Shown: positions 25,879-35,192, counted from the first letter of the stretch. The stretch is 49,817 bases of DNA from Fibrobacter succinogenes (GCA_902761355.1 CACWJY010000014.1:1-49817), one strand, 5' to 3'. Program-made: numbers and translations. Notes: generated by a model not told the origin, from the letters alone.

Positions 25879-28640
25879 TATCTTAATATTTTTAAGAGGG
25901 AATCTAATCGGGCAGTAAACTGACGAGCACCAATATAACTCAAATGAGAATTATTATAGGCCATTTCGGCCGTATAATCATGGTTGCCATCCTTATTTTC
26001 ATCAAAGATTTCAAAACCTAATTTACGAAGTTCATCAATGATTTGATGAGCCACATCACGACTAGGACCAAACAAGCCAAATGAATTTGTTGCGGCATAA
26101 TCGGGATTACGCGGCGTTATTGCTAAAATAAATTTCACGCCTCTATTCTCCGATTCTTTTTTAAGCATTTTCAACATTTGGATATTGGATTGCAAATCAA
26201 GCGATTCAAAAGGCATTTGAGAAACATCAACACTAACATAAGTATCCCCCCATGAAACCGATTCGAGCAAAAAAGAATCATCCATATAATTTTGAGTAAA
26301 CAGATTCCTCGGATAAGAGTATTCTTGACTCAGGGTTGCAATCAAATCTACATTTTGTTGATTCAAATGATTTTCGTCATAAATAAGACCTGGAGAATAT
26401 TGACGAAGTACATCCAAATAATTCGATTGAGCACGATAAAGAAGGCCTGGAGACAATTCTACAACAACCGCTTTTACCCTTGGCGCATATTTAAAGACAT
26501 AATTTAACAGCACGTACTTCATCAAATGCATGTCAGCAAGAGTGACTCCCATATTAAGCATTTTACATGTCTTAACAGAATCATCTATGACAGCATCCAG
26601 TATCATAGAGCTACCTAATGCAATACACTCCAAATCACGGTATTTTTCCCAAAACATTTTCAACTTTATAGACAATTCAACCGAAGATGACATCAAAAAA
26701 TTTTCTGGTTGATTTATAAAATATCTTCCGGCACTATCCAAATCAACCAAACCATTTTCACCCATAGATGAATTTTGAGCAATCCAAAGATTTGGATGCC
26801 ATAGTTCCACACCTTCAACAAGTTCCACAACGGAGCTGTCAGTCAGATTAACAAGGACAATCTTCGTATGAGTTCCGTTTGCATTTACGAGTGTTGCTAC
26901 AGCAAGGTTTTCACCGCCTAGAGTCCATTCGCTATGATCAAAGGTCCATCCCAACGGCGAGGCCACAGACTGTTTCAGTTTTCCCGACGCATCTGCCACC
27001 AACAAGCGCTCATGCGTCCCATAATTTTTTCCGACAAACTCGCGACCTGTTTTGCCACCAAAATCCAAAAAGAGCGTACGTTTAGAACTATCGCGAGCAA
27101 GAGATACATTGCAAGCCTGTTCACCCTTATTGTCATTTTTATACCATACGGTATCAAGCGCATTTTGCTGAACCGTCGAATTCGTTTTAGCGATTCGAGC
27201 ACGCAAGAGGCGCGCACCCGTCACAGCCAAAGTATTGTCTTCGCTGATGCCACCATGGTAGGCACCGTCAAAAAGTTTTTGCGGGATTCCAAATTTTCCG
27301 TTTGCAAAAGTCACCTGCCACGTCGAGGCAGACTTAAAATCAAGCTCACTTTTATTATTGCCGGCATCTGTCACATAAACAATTACCGTATCACCATCTG
27401 GAAGTACTCGCCAACGAGGAATCGCAGCACTTTCGACATTCAACTTTACAAGATTCGAGCCTTCTGCATTAAGGTCGCGAACGTAAAGAGAAGACTTGCC
27501 AGACACGCCCTCAAGCCCAGAGCAGAAAGCCACATACTTCCCATCTGGTGAAATTTCAGGATGATACACATCAATCGTATCTGCGATCTCAACAACAGAA
27601 AGAATACCACCAGAATAATCAACAAAAGATAAATTACCCGTATTATCATTTCTAAAGGCAAGTTTTGCCCTATAAGCCCCCGTAAGAGAACGCAACGTAG
27701 TCGAACTAACCAAAGGAACAATCCGATTCAACGCAACCTTGCCATTATTTCCTATCCACGCAGCATCAGGAATTGCACCAAAAGCAAGACGGAAACCCAC
27801 ATAATCAGCCCGCGTCGACGAAGTCACCGTATAAACATCACCACGACTATAGAGATGAATCGATTCAACAGAATTACGATAACTAGCCCCTTTTACAACT
27901 CGCTGACCTAAAGCACCTCCATCAGGAGCACCAACATAATTCGAAACAAGTGTATCGCTAAAATTCCCCAACCAGTCATTTACCCATTCCATGACATTGC
28001 CTATAAGGTCACAAAACTCATCATCATCTGCTTTTTTGCAAACAAGATGCTTTTTATATTCCGAATTTTCAGCAATCCAAGCCTTTTCAAGGTTCCAATT
28101 TTGACTTGCCACCAAACTCCATTCTGCTTCGGTCGGCAAACGATAGGCTTTTATTTGGGGTCGATACGCAAATCCCTCTAAAGCGTTACAATGTTTTTCT
28201 GAATCAAAAACAATAGAAGTATATGTATAAGCGGTGTCAAGACCTTCTAACTTACTGCGTTCATTTGCAAAAAGAATCGCATCATAATATGTCAGATTTG
28301 TGGCAGGGAGACTGTCATTTGCGCAATCCAACGAAAGACCTGTAGCGGCATTCATCAATTTATTGAATTCTCCGCAAGTCACCTCATGACGACCCATCGA
28401 AAAATCATAATCAAATTCAACACTCATTGCCGGGTGCTCATTAGAGCGAGCTTCTGTCGCATTAGTACCTAAAACAGTTCCTGCACCATTTGCTTTTACG
28501 AGGAACATTCCCGAAAGAGTATCTAGGGTATATTCTATCTTAGGCGTTTCTTGTGATGCAACGGCCATTTCCGAATTAGAACAAGCCATTATCCCCATCA
28601 ATAAAACAAGAAGGCTCAGTTGTAACCGTAATCGACTCAT
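25878..28640 (-). CDS. FGE-like / beta-propeller / SGNH-like lipoprotein, copy 2 (Asp-to-Asn in DxxH)
   Basis: 920 residues with a clear lipobox (GIMAC, then SN). Same architecture as copies 1 and 3: FGE-like domain (SMGRHEVTCGEF, YRLPTEAEW, DLIGNVMEWVNDW, KGASYRNS), propeller ending in LWHPNLWI, then the SGNH-like domain. The C-terminal third is the most diverged: the nucleophile block is ALGSSMIL, and the usual DxxHL reads NNSHLS, replacing the Asp of the dyad by Asn. The RRS...GIKL segment shared by the other two is also missing. It overlaps copy 1 by 4 nt (ATGA) and copy 3 by 1 nt (TAATG). It may be catalytically weak or a binding protein. Confidence 0.85.
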   Translation of the reverse strand: MSRLRLQLSLLVLLMGIMACSNSEMAVASQETPKIEYTLDTLSGMFLVKANGAGTVLGTNATEARSNEHPAMSVEFDYDFSMGRHEVTCGEFNKLMNAATGLSLDCANDSLPATNLTYYDAILFANERSKLEGLDTAYTYTSIVFDSEKHCNALEGFAYRPQIKAYRLPTEAEWSLVASQNWNLEKAWIAENSEYKKHLVCKKADDDEFCDLIGNVMEWVNDWLGNFSDTLVSNYVGAPDGGALGQRVVKGASYRNSVESIHLYSRGDVYTVTSSTRADYVGFRLAFGAIPDAAWIGNNGKVALNRIVPLVSSTTLRSLTGAYRAKLAFRNDNTGNLSFVDYSGGILSVVEIADTIDVYHPEISPDGKYVAFCSGLEGVSGKSSLYVRDLNAEGSNLVKLNVESAAIPRWRVLPDGDTVIVYVTDAGNNKSELDFKSASTWQVTFANGKFGIPQKLFDGAYHGGISEDNTLAVTGARLLRARIAKTNSTVQQNALDTVWYKNDNKGEQACNVSLARDSSKRTLFLDFGGKTGREFVGKNYGTHERLLVADASGKLKQSVASPLGWTFDHSEWTLGGENLAVATLVNANGTHTKIVLVNLTDSSVVELVEGVELWHPNLWIAQNSSMGENGLVDLDSAGRYFINQPENFLMSSSVELSIKLKMFWEKYRDLECIALGSSMILDAVIDDSVKTCKMLNMGVTLADMHLMKYVLLNYVFKYAPRVKAVVVELSPGLLYRAQSNYLDVLRQYSPGLIYDENHLNQQNVDLIATLSQEYSYPRNLFTQNYMDDSFLLESVSWGDTYVSVDVSQMPFESLDLQSNIQMLKMLKKESENRGVKFILAITPRNPDYAATNSFGLFGPSRDVAHQIIDELRKLGFEIFDENKDGNHDYTAEMAYNNSHLSYIGARQFTARLDSLLKILR

Positions 28641-31399
28641 TTATCCCAAGCCCTTATCAACGAATCAAGTCGTTTACTAAGTTCTTGAGCGCCACGATAA
28701 CTTAAATGATCATAGTCATAAGCCATTTTATCCGTATAATCGTGATCACCCATCTTATTTTCGTCCATCAGCTTAAAGTTCTTATAGGATTTTTCCCAAC
28801 TTTTGATTTCTTCCAACAGCGATATCGCCGTACTACGGCGCATTCCGTGACGTCCAAAAGAACCCGTTGTTTTATAATATGGGCTCTGCGGGAAAACAAC
28901 TCCAACAACACGCACCCCTTTCTCTTGAGCCGAAAGAATCAACGCTTTCATGGCGTTCTTATTTGTTAAATACACGCTGCCATAGTCGCTCCAAGCCGAA
29001 TCACTCACCAAGGCGTTAGGATTCAGGCCTCCATTCGTCCAAGAATTTATTTCGTAACGACTCCAACCTTTATTTCGTCGATTATTCTTTAAAGTTTCAA
29101 TCTGATTTACATAAATTCTATTCAGTTCAATAAAGCCTGTTGGCATCGCCTCTTTCCAATAACGGTGATGTTCATCATAGTCAAAAGCCCTCGCCGGAGT
29201 AAAAATCTGTTTTAGTTGAACATCTGCCGGAGTATTCCACAAGTCCACATCAACAGCAATCACAAGGTAGCGCAATTTTTTGCAATGGTCAAAAACATAA
29301 TTATCCGCAAGGTATTTTATAGAATGCATATCTACATGAGCAACACCCAAATTAAAGGATTTACCTGCAGTAATAAACTTAGGCCAAAAGCCACCAATTA
29401 AGCGAGATGAGCCTAATCCCAAAATTTCAAGTGAATCCGACTGAGCCCAGAAATCATTCATTTTTCTTGGCAAATCACCACTTGTCGCATCAACATAATA
29501 GCGCGCAGCACTATCCAAATCCAGATCTTTCTTTACAGAATCTACAAAAGAGCCAGGCAAGGTTTTTATCCACAAACAGGGATGCCAGAGTTCATCACCA
29601 TCTATCAAATCAACCACAGACGAATCAGACAAATCTATCAACGAAATTTTCTCATGAGCCCCATTTGCATTGGTCATGGAGGCAACAACAAATCCTTTTC
29701 GGGATCCCTTATAGTATTCATCGCCAATAACCCATTCTACATGGTCAAAAGCGTACCCTTTAGGGGCTGGTACAGAATGAATTAAGCTACCTGTACTATC
29801 GGCAACAAGAAGTTGCTGATGCACTCCATACTTTCGGTTAGCAAAAGATTTACCCGTTGCACTCGCAAAATCAAGAAATACAGTACGATTACTGCCATCC
29901 TTAGAAAGTGAAGCATTACACGCCTGTTCGCCATTGTACCAAACTGTATCGCGGCCATTCACATTGGCTCTCAACAAGCGGGCTCCAGAAACAGCCAACG
30001 AATTATCTAAAGAGGTTCCCCCATTAAACGTTCCATCAAAAAGTTTCTCCGGTTCACCAAATTCTTCGGACGAAAACGGGACCTGCCAAGTTTCTTTCTT
30101 TTTCCATGCTGTAGAATCGGTGTTTTCGTCGGCATCCGTCACAAAAACAATAACCGTGTCCCCTGGAGCACGAACTTTCCAGCGCGGAATCGCAGCATTT
30201 TCAAATTCAAGTTTTACAAGATCCTTTCCCGAATAAATCAAATCACGAACATATATTTCACTTTTACCAGGAACTCCCTCCGGCTTAGTACAAAAAGCAA
30301 CCTTGCCACCATCCGGAGAAATCTCTGGATGGTACACCTCTACAGAATCCTTGTACTCTCTTAGCGAATACTGGCCATTACCATAATCATTTACAATCAG
30401 GTTTCCAGTCACATCATTTCTAAAAACAATTTTTGCCTGAAAACCACTCGTCTTCTTTTCGATGGTTTCAATACTTTCTAAAGAATGTATTGTATAGTCG
30501 TTCACGCTTCCATCGCTACCGGTACAATACAAATCAGGAATCGGTCCAAAAGCCAACCTAAATCCCAGATAATCTAACCGCGTTGTCGAAGAAACTGTGT
30601 ACACATCCCCTCGGCTATAAAGGTGAACGGCTTTAGAATCATGAAGATACCCCCCCCCCTTAATGACACGTTCATCCAAAGAGCCTCCATCAGCGGCACC
30701 AGCAAAATTCACATAAGAAGTATCCTTCAAAAAAGCCAACCAATCATTAGTCCACTCCATAACATTTCCGCCCAAATCACAGAATCCATCTTCATCGGGG
30801 GTCGATGTGCAAACTTCATGTTTTTTTCCGCCAGAATTACCGCCAAGCCACTGATCTTTTAAATTCCAATGTTTGCTAGCAACCACCAACCATTCAGCCT
30901 CAGTCGGCAAACGATAGCCATAAGCAAGAGGTCTATAAATCAATCCTGCCAATTTTATACAATGGCCCTTACTATCCAGAATTTTTTTCGTATAAAGATA
31001 AATGGAATCTCTCCATTCCGCCTTGCTACGTTCATTAGCATACAAGACCGCATCGTAATAGGTTATTCCCGTAACAGGCTCATCACCACAGGAGTCCGAT
31101 TCAGGTTCAACATTCTTCATCAACCTGTAAAATTCGGAACAGGTCACCTCATGCTTACCCATAAAATAATCATACGTAAGCTCCACCGTCATTTCGGGAT
31201 ATTCCCTCTTGACCGCAGTCGTATCGTTGGTTCCAAGAACGGCGCGTTTTTTCCCAGACACAAGAAGCATGTCTCCAGGAAGTCCAACTTTATCAGTCCA
31301 AGACTCCCCTTCTTTTTTAGGAGCCGTACTATTGGAACAGGCCACTAATCCAAAGCAGCACAAGGCAACAAAAAGAATCAAACCAACCCGAAATTTCAT
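28637..31399 (-). CDS. FGE-like / beta-propeller / SGNH-like lipoprotein, copy 1 (with G10 tract)
   Basis: 920 residues starting at ATG 31399, 2 nt after the stop of the propeller-only gene. Lipobox FGLVAC, then SN. FGE-like domain (FMGKHEVTCSEF, YRLPTEAEW, DLGGNVMEWTNDW, KGGGYLHDS, YLGFRLAFG), propeller ending in LWHPCLWI, SGNH-like domain with GLGSSRLI and DYDHLSYRG, so both the Ser block and the Asp/His dyad are kept. Codons 247-250 (Lys-Gly-Gly-Gly) contain ten consecutive G residues, where the paralogues have mixed or shorter G-runs. The frame is open to 31432, but the signal peptide fixes the start. Function unknown; surface esterase or acetyl-handling is a guess. Confidence 0.85.
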   Translation of the reverse strand: MKFRVGLILFVALCCFGLVACSNSTAPKKEGESWTDKVGLPGDMLLVSGKKRAVLGTNDTTAVKREYPEMTVELTYDYFMGKHEVTCSEFYRLMKNVEPESDSCGDEPVTGITYYDAVLYANERSKAEWRDSIYLYTKKILDSKGHCIKLAGLIYRPLAYGYRLPTEAEWLVVASKHWNLKDQWLGGNSGGKKHEVCTSTPDEDGFCDLGGNVMEWTNDWLAFLKDTSYVNFAGAADGGSLDERVIKGGGYLHDSKAVHLYSRGDVYTVSSTTRLDYLGFRLAFGPIPDLYCTGSDGSVNDYTIHSLESIETIEKKTSGFQAKIVFRNDVTGNLIVNDYGNGQYSLREYKDSVEVYHPEISPDGGKVAFCTKPEGVPGKSEIYVRDLIYSGKDLVKLEFENAAIPRWKVRAPGDTVIVFVTDADENTDSTAWKKKETWQVPFSSEEFGEPEKLFDGTFNGGTSLDNSLAVSGARLLRANVNGRDTVWYNGEQACNASLSKDGSNRTVFLDFASATGKSFANRKYGVHQQLLVADSTGSLIHSVPAPKGYAFDHVEWVIGDEYYKGSRKGFVVASMTNANGAHEKISLIDLSDSSVVDLIDGDELWHPCLWIKTLPGSFVDSVKKDLDLDSAARYYVDATSGDLPRKMNDFWAQSDSLEILGLGSSRLIGGFWPKFITAGKSFNLGVAHVDMHSIKYLADNYVFDHCKKLRYLVIAVDVDLWNTPADVQLKQIFTPARAFDYDEHHRYWKEAMPTGFIELNRIYVNQIETLKNNRRNKGWSRYEINSWTNGGLNPNALVSDSAWSDYGSVYLTNKNAMKALILSAQEKGVRVVGVVFPQSPYYKTTGSFGRHGMRRSTAISLLEEIKSWEKSYKNFKLMDENKMGDHDYTDKMAYDYDHLSYRGAQELSKRLDSLIRAWDK
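30650..30659. repeat. Homopolymer of ten C (G10 on the coding strand) inside a lipoprotein gene
   Basis: Ten consecutive C residues on the plus strand encode the end of Lys and three Gly codons near residue 247 of copy 1. The corresponding tract of copy 3 (25114-25120) has seven. Gain or loss of one base would frameshift the protein before the propeller and SGNH-like domains. Confidence 0.8.
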
Positions 31400-31401
31400 C
31401 T

Positions 31402-32481
31402 TTATTTTTTTATCCACAGGTTTGGATGCCAAAGTTCGCCACCGCTGACCAAGTCAGTCACACTAGAATCTTTCATATTGACCAGAACAATCTTAGTATG
31501 GAGCAAATTGGCATCTTGAAGCGACGCAACAGCATAGTCTTGATAACCCACCCATTCTGTATGATCGTAGGCGGTCCCCACCGGAGATGGCACCGCAGCA
31601 ACAACCGAACCCAAGCTATCAACAACTAAAATTCGCTGATGAGGTCTAAAGCTTTCTCCAGCAAAAGCAAGTCCCTGCTTGCCAGACATGTCCAAGAACA
31701 AGGTCCGTTTAGACCCATCATTCAAAAGAGACGCATTGCAGGTTTGTTCATAATCATACCAAACAGTATCCGAAGTCCTTTCTACAGAGCCATCACGATT
31801 ATAAACAACATGGCGACCCATCAGCAATGCTGAACTCGTGACCATAAAATCGAGGTCAACGGTAACGCCACCATTAAAAGCGCCGTCTGCAATCTTTTGG
31901 CTTTTCCCAAATACGCCCCCCATAAAAGGAACCATCCAAGTTCCCGTTTCCTTCCAGGCTTTCAGTCGCATTTGAATTTCAGAATCTGATTCCATTCCCT
32001 TTGATGGAAGAACGGTAGTATCGTCCACATAAACAATAACGGTGTCGCCATTGGGCAGCACACGCCAGCGTGGAATCGCCGCCGACATCGCATTCAATTT
32101 TTGGGGCGGGTAAGGGCTACCAATCCTCTTAACATACAAATCCGATTGAGCCCCCGAATTTTCGTGAGAAGTCGAAAACGCAACCCATTTTCCATCAGGA
32201 GAAACCTCTGGATGGTAACAATCTAGTCCCAAATCCAAATCAACCGATTCAGAATCCAAAATGTTAAAATCGGAATCGGTGATTGCGCCGTCAAACGCAA
32301 TATATTTTAAATGGCCCGTATTTTCGTCACGATAAAAAAGATAACCATCGGGAACAGCGTCTTTCATTGAATTTTCATACTCAATCTGTTCATCAGTAAC
32401 TTGACTCGTGCTATGATCACAAGCGTATAGTCCAAAAGAAGCTACCAACAATGGGAGCCATTTCAATAAAGAACGTCTCAT
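31402..32481 (-). CDS. Propeller-only lipoprotein related to the three downstream copies
   Basis: 359 residues. Lipobox FGLYAC, followed by Asp at +2. The mature part is only the PD40-like propeller: CYHPEVSPDGKWVAFSTS, AAIPRWRVLPNGDTVIVYV, NASLLNDGSKRTLFLD and PHQRILVVDSLG align with the propellers of all three long copies. It stops at LWHPNLWIKK, exactly where those proteins pass into the SGNH-like domain, and it lacks their FGE-like domain. In E. coli, Asp at +2 keeps lipoproteins in the inner membrane; if that rule holds here, this one would differ in location from its CSN relatives. ATG at 32481; no clear Shine-Dalgarno. Confidence 0.85.
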   Translation of the reverse strand: MRRSLLKWLPLLVASFGLYACDHSTSQVTDEQIEYENSMKDAVPDGYLFYRDENTGHLKYIAFDGAITDSDFNILDSESVDLDLGLDCYHPEVSPDGKWVAFSTSHENSGAQSDLYVKRIGSPYPPQKLNAMSAAIPRWRVLPNGDTVIVYVDDTTVLPSKGMESDSEIQMRLKAWKETGTWMVPFMGGVFGKSQKIADGAFNGGVTVDLDFMVTSSALLMGRHVVYNRDGSVERTSDTVWYDYEQTCNASLLNDGSKRTLFLDMSGKQGLAFAGESFRPHQRILVVDSLGSVVAAVPSPVGTAYDHTEWVGYQDYAVASLQDANLLHTKIVLVNMKDSSVTDLVSGGELWHPNLWIKK

Positions 32482-32528
32482 AAGGGTAAATTTACAAAAT
32501 AATGGGGGGAGGATTTTCCGAGATACCC

Positions 32529-33248
32529 TTATAAATGGTCCGGCAACCGGCTTTTGGCGACATCCTGATTTGCCTTGATTCCCGGATATTCCGGGAAAAA
32601 TGTTTCTGCCAGGCGGTACCAAGTAAGAGCACGGCGTAAATCGTGATCCAGATACAAATTTCCCATATTAAAAGCGGCCAGTCCCACAAACTGGGATGAC
32701 AAGAGCGGTTTAAATTCTAAGCCAGTCCATTTTCCCCCGCGGTACTTTTCGAGATATTCCTCATCGGTATACGAGTAGCCTCGACGATTAGGCTCCAAGT
32801 TTACCCTTGACAGGGAATCTCTTCCATAGCGCAAAAAAACATGTCCCGGCAGCATCACCACCGACAAAGGAATTTGGCGAGCCTCTGCCACCATCATGGC
32901 CAGCCACGAAAGTCCCATGCAACCTGATTTTTTATTTTGCAAGACCTGCAACGGCAATATCGCTTTTTCGGTAACAGCGGCATCACCCGCCCCCGCAAAT
33001 TCGATATTCCAATATTCCCACAACAAGACCTTAAAGCTCTGTAAGGTATCGCCTGTAGCAACGACAACACTATCATAAAAAGCGAGTCCGCGGTTCCATT
33101 CGTCTACAGTATCAATGCAATTGGGTGCCAAATTTTCAAAAACGCACGCCGCATCACGATACCCCATGCGTTCGGTGCGGCCACTCCAAAGAATTAGCAC
33201 CAAAGACGATGCCAAGGCAATCAACAGCACTGGCCAAAAGAATTTCAC
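32529..33248 (-). CDS. Membrane-anchored transglutaminase-like (SirB1-type) protein
   Basis: 239 residues. An N-terminal signal anchor (about 4-22) precedes a transglutaminase-like cysteine-peptidase fold: Cys110 in KSGCMGLSWLAMMV, His136 in MLPGHVFLRYG, and a polar third position in RVNLEPNRRG (150-156). The layout matches the Transglut_core2/SirB1 type, usually a protein-interaction or cryptic enzyme domain. The C-terminus (about 185-239) looks like one or two TPR-type helical pairs (FNMGNLYLDHDLRRALTWYRLA). The start is a GTG at 33248 directly after the upstream TAG. The active domain would face the periplasm. Confidence 0.75.
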   Translation of the reverse strand: MKFFWPVLLIALASSLVLILWSGRTERMGYRDAACVFENLAPNCIDTVDEWNRGLAFYDSVVVATGDTLQSFKVLLWEYWNIEFAGAGDAAVTEKAILPLQVLQNKKSGCMGLSWLAMMVAEARQIPLSVVMLPGHVFLRYGRDSLSRVNLEPNRRGYSYTDEEYLEKYRGGKWTGLEFKPLLSSQFVGLAAFNMGNLYLDHDLRRALTWYRLAETFFPEYPGIKANQDVAKSRLPDHL

Positions 33249-35186
33249 CTACAATCCGTCCCACTCCATCGGAGATTGCCAGAAATCACGGGCCGTCATC
33301 ATGTAAATGACAAGGCGCTTGCTCTGCATATCTTTTTTCATTTTCATCATGCGGTGATACACACCGGGGCCGCCACCCCAACTGGTAAGCACTTGCACAT
33401 CAAGACCAGTCGCATACGCAAGTAACGACCCCGGACCACCGCTCTTTTGGTCAACAGATTCAAAGACCCCCGTAAACGAATCGCCCATCAGAAGGATTGG
33501 CGAATTCTTGCCTCCCTTGTAAGCCTCGGTCCCCTTAAAGATTTTCATGACAGGTAGAGTATCGGCCGGATACTTGGATTTTTCGGCATCGGGCAAGTGA
33601 GCCACAAGGTCCCCTTCGCGAAGCGTCTTGGTTTCTTGCAAATTAAGCGAGCCCGGCTGAGCGCCCGATTCTGCATACCAGGAATACTGAGTCACACGCG
33701 AAGCAAGTAATTCCATAGCAGCAAGCATTCCTGGCAAAGCCCAATGCGTATCATAGCGCTGATAACTATAATGCGGAGGCTCGTCACCCGACTTTGCAGC
33801 CATAAGTGCCGGGTAAAGGTCTAATACATCAAGCCCGGCAGCAAGCATTTCACGAGTAAATTCGCGACCAGCAGGATTTACACAAAGGTCTGCGGCAGTC
33901 CCTTCTACCAAACGTTCACCATAAATTTCTTCTTTAACAGGAACTGGTACTACCAAGAGTTGCACGCCTAAAGAATCAAGATACTTTTTAAGTTCTAGCA
34001 GACGCGGAAGAGGATTATGCAAAGAATCCTGCGAAGTTATTTTATCAGCAATCAAGTAATTAGCATTGCGACGGAACCAAAGCATATCCCCAGCCGCCCA
34101 GGCATTCTGCTCTTTAGGGAGTTTTTTTAGGGTCTTCGAAAGTGTTTCGCGGAATTTCTTGGTAGCATCATTTGCCGGACAAGAACCCTCAACCGAAGCA
34201 AGAGTCTGCAAACGGAAAGCAGAGCTAGTATCAAGCATACGGTTCACCGGGACAACCTCACCCGCCTCAGCCAACGAATCAGCGGTTTTCTTGGCTCGTA
34301 AAGCTTCGTCGCTCAAGCGGAACGCAGGGACTTCAAAAGCGATCCACATCGGAGTTCCCATCGGGTTTCCGCGCATGACCGCAAAAGGCTTATTCTTATC
34401 CCCTTCCCACGGAGCCCCGGCCGTATGCGGTTCTAAGTCCGTATTCAAAGTCGGATACCAATAAGAAGACAAGGTCCTCGCCCAATTCATGGCATCGTCA
34501 ATATTCATCTCACCTGTGAGGTAATAATTCAAAATTTCTGCTGTTTCACCTTTAGACGAAAGCTTCAACTTTCCATAAAAGACCGGTCGTTCAGTCCACA
34601 AGGCAGGCATCACTTCAACCCACCATTCTACGGACCCATCGCTCAGGGGCACCCCCCACAGTCGAGATACATTCTGGAAAGCACGGAATACATCAGGCTC
34701 ATTCCACTTAACGGCTTCAACTTCATTCAGCAAAATGCCAAGCGAATCATTCCCTGTTTGTGCATAAAGAACCTTAGATAAGGGTTCCCAGGCCAAAGGC
34801 GCACGACCAGCGACAGCAGCTGGTTCATACTCCGAAAGCGAATCCAGCATCGGGAACGGATATTCCGCTAATTTTGCCGAAGCCATTTTGGCAGCATAGT
34901 TTTCAGGCTTTTCATCTTTACCCGCCAAGCGAATCGGATTGTTGAAATAAGCCGCAAAGTCCAAAGCCGCAAGCGTCGGCTTGTCGACGACGCGAACCTG
35001 TTTGTCAGCACTCAAGACCCTCATTTCAAAAACGGTCACGGGCGTAGACGGTTGCGGAGGTATTACCGTTGGACGCGCAGCAGGAACCGTTTCAGATACG
35101 GCCGCACCGTTTGCTGGCTGAGGATTATTAGAGGCACAGGCGCAAAGCCCGAATAACAGAGCAAATGTATAAATAGACTTTTTCAC
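33249..35186 (-). CDS. AlgX/AlgJ-like SGNH lipoprotein (putative polysaccharide O-acetyltransferase or esterase)
   Basis: 645 residues from a GTG at 35186. The lipoprotein signal has the lipobox FGLCAC. The C-terminal half carries the hallmark SGNH residues of AlgJ/AlgX O-acetylation proteins: Asp479-Thr-His481 in RYDTHWALPG and Ser570 in LLMGDSFTGVF. The N-terminal about 300 residues are not recognised. AlgX-type proteins acetylate exopolysaccharide in the periplasm, so a similar job on an envelope polymer is the natural reading, but it is inference. First gene of the operon. GTG is preferred because it alone gives a proper signal peptide; the frame is open to 35273. Confidence 0.78.
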   Translation of the reverse strand: MKKSIYTFALLFGLCACASNNPQPANGAAVSETVPAARPTVIPPQPSTPVTVFEMRVLSADKQVRVVDKPTLAALDFAAYFNNPIRLAGKDEKPENYAAKMASAKLAEYPFPMLDSLSEYEPAAVAGRAPLAWEPLSKVLYAQTGNDSLGILLNEVEAVKWNEPDVFRAFQNVSRLWGVPLSDGSVEWWVEVMPALWTERPVFYGKLKLSSKGETAEILNYYLTGEMNIDDAMNWARTLSSYWYPTLNTDLEPHTAGAPWEGDKNKPFAVMRGNPMGTPMWIAFEVPAFRLSDEALRAKKTADSLAEAGEVVPVNRMLDTSSAFRLQTLASVEGSCPANDATKKFRETLSKTLKKLPKEQNAWAAGDMLWFRRNANYLIADKITSQDSLHNPLPRLLELKKYLDSLGVQLLVVPVPVKEEIYGERLVEGTAADLCVNPAGREFTREMLAAGLDVLDLYPALMAAKSGDEPPHYSYQRYDTHWALPGMLAAMELLASRVTQYSWYAESGAQPGSLNLQETKTLREGDLVAHLPDAEKSKYPADTLPVMKIFKGTEAYKGGKNSPILLMGDSFTGVFESVDQKSGGPGSLLAYATGLDVQVLTSWGGGPGVYHRMMKMKKDMQSKRLVIYMMTARDFWQSPMEWDGL

Positions 35187-35192
35187 ATTCCC

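Noticed and set aside
23098..31399. Annotating the tandem lipoproteins as formylglycine-generating enzymes or sulfatase activators
   Set aside because: The catalytic cysteine pair is missing in all three and no sulfatase gene is nearby.
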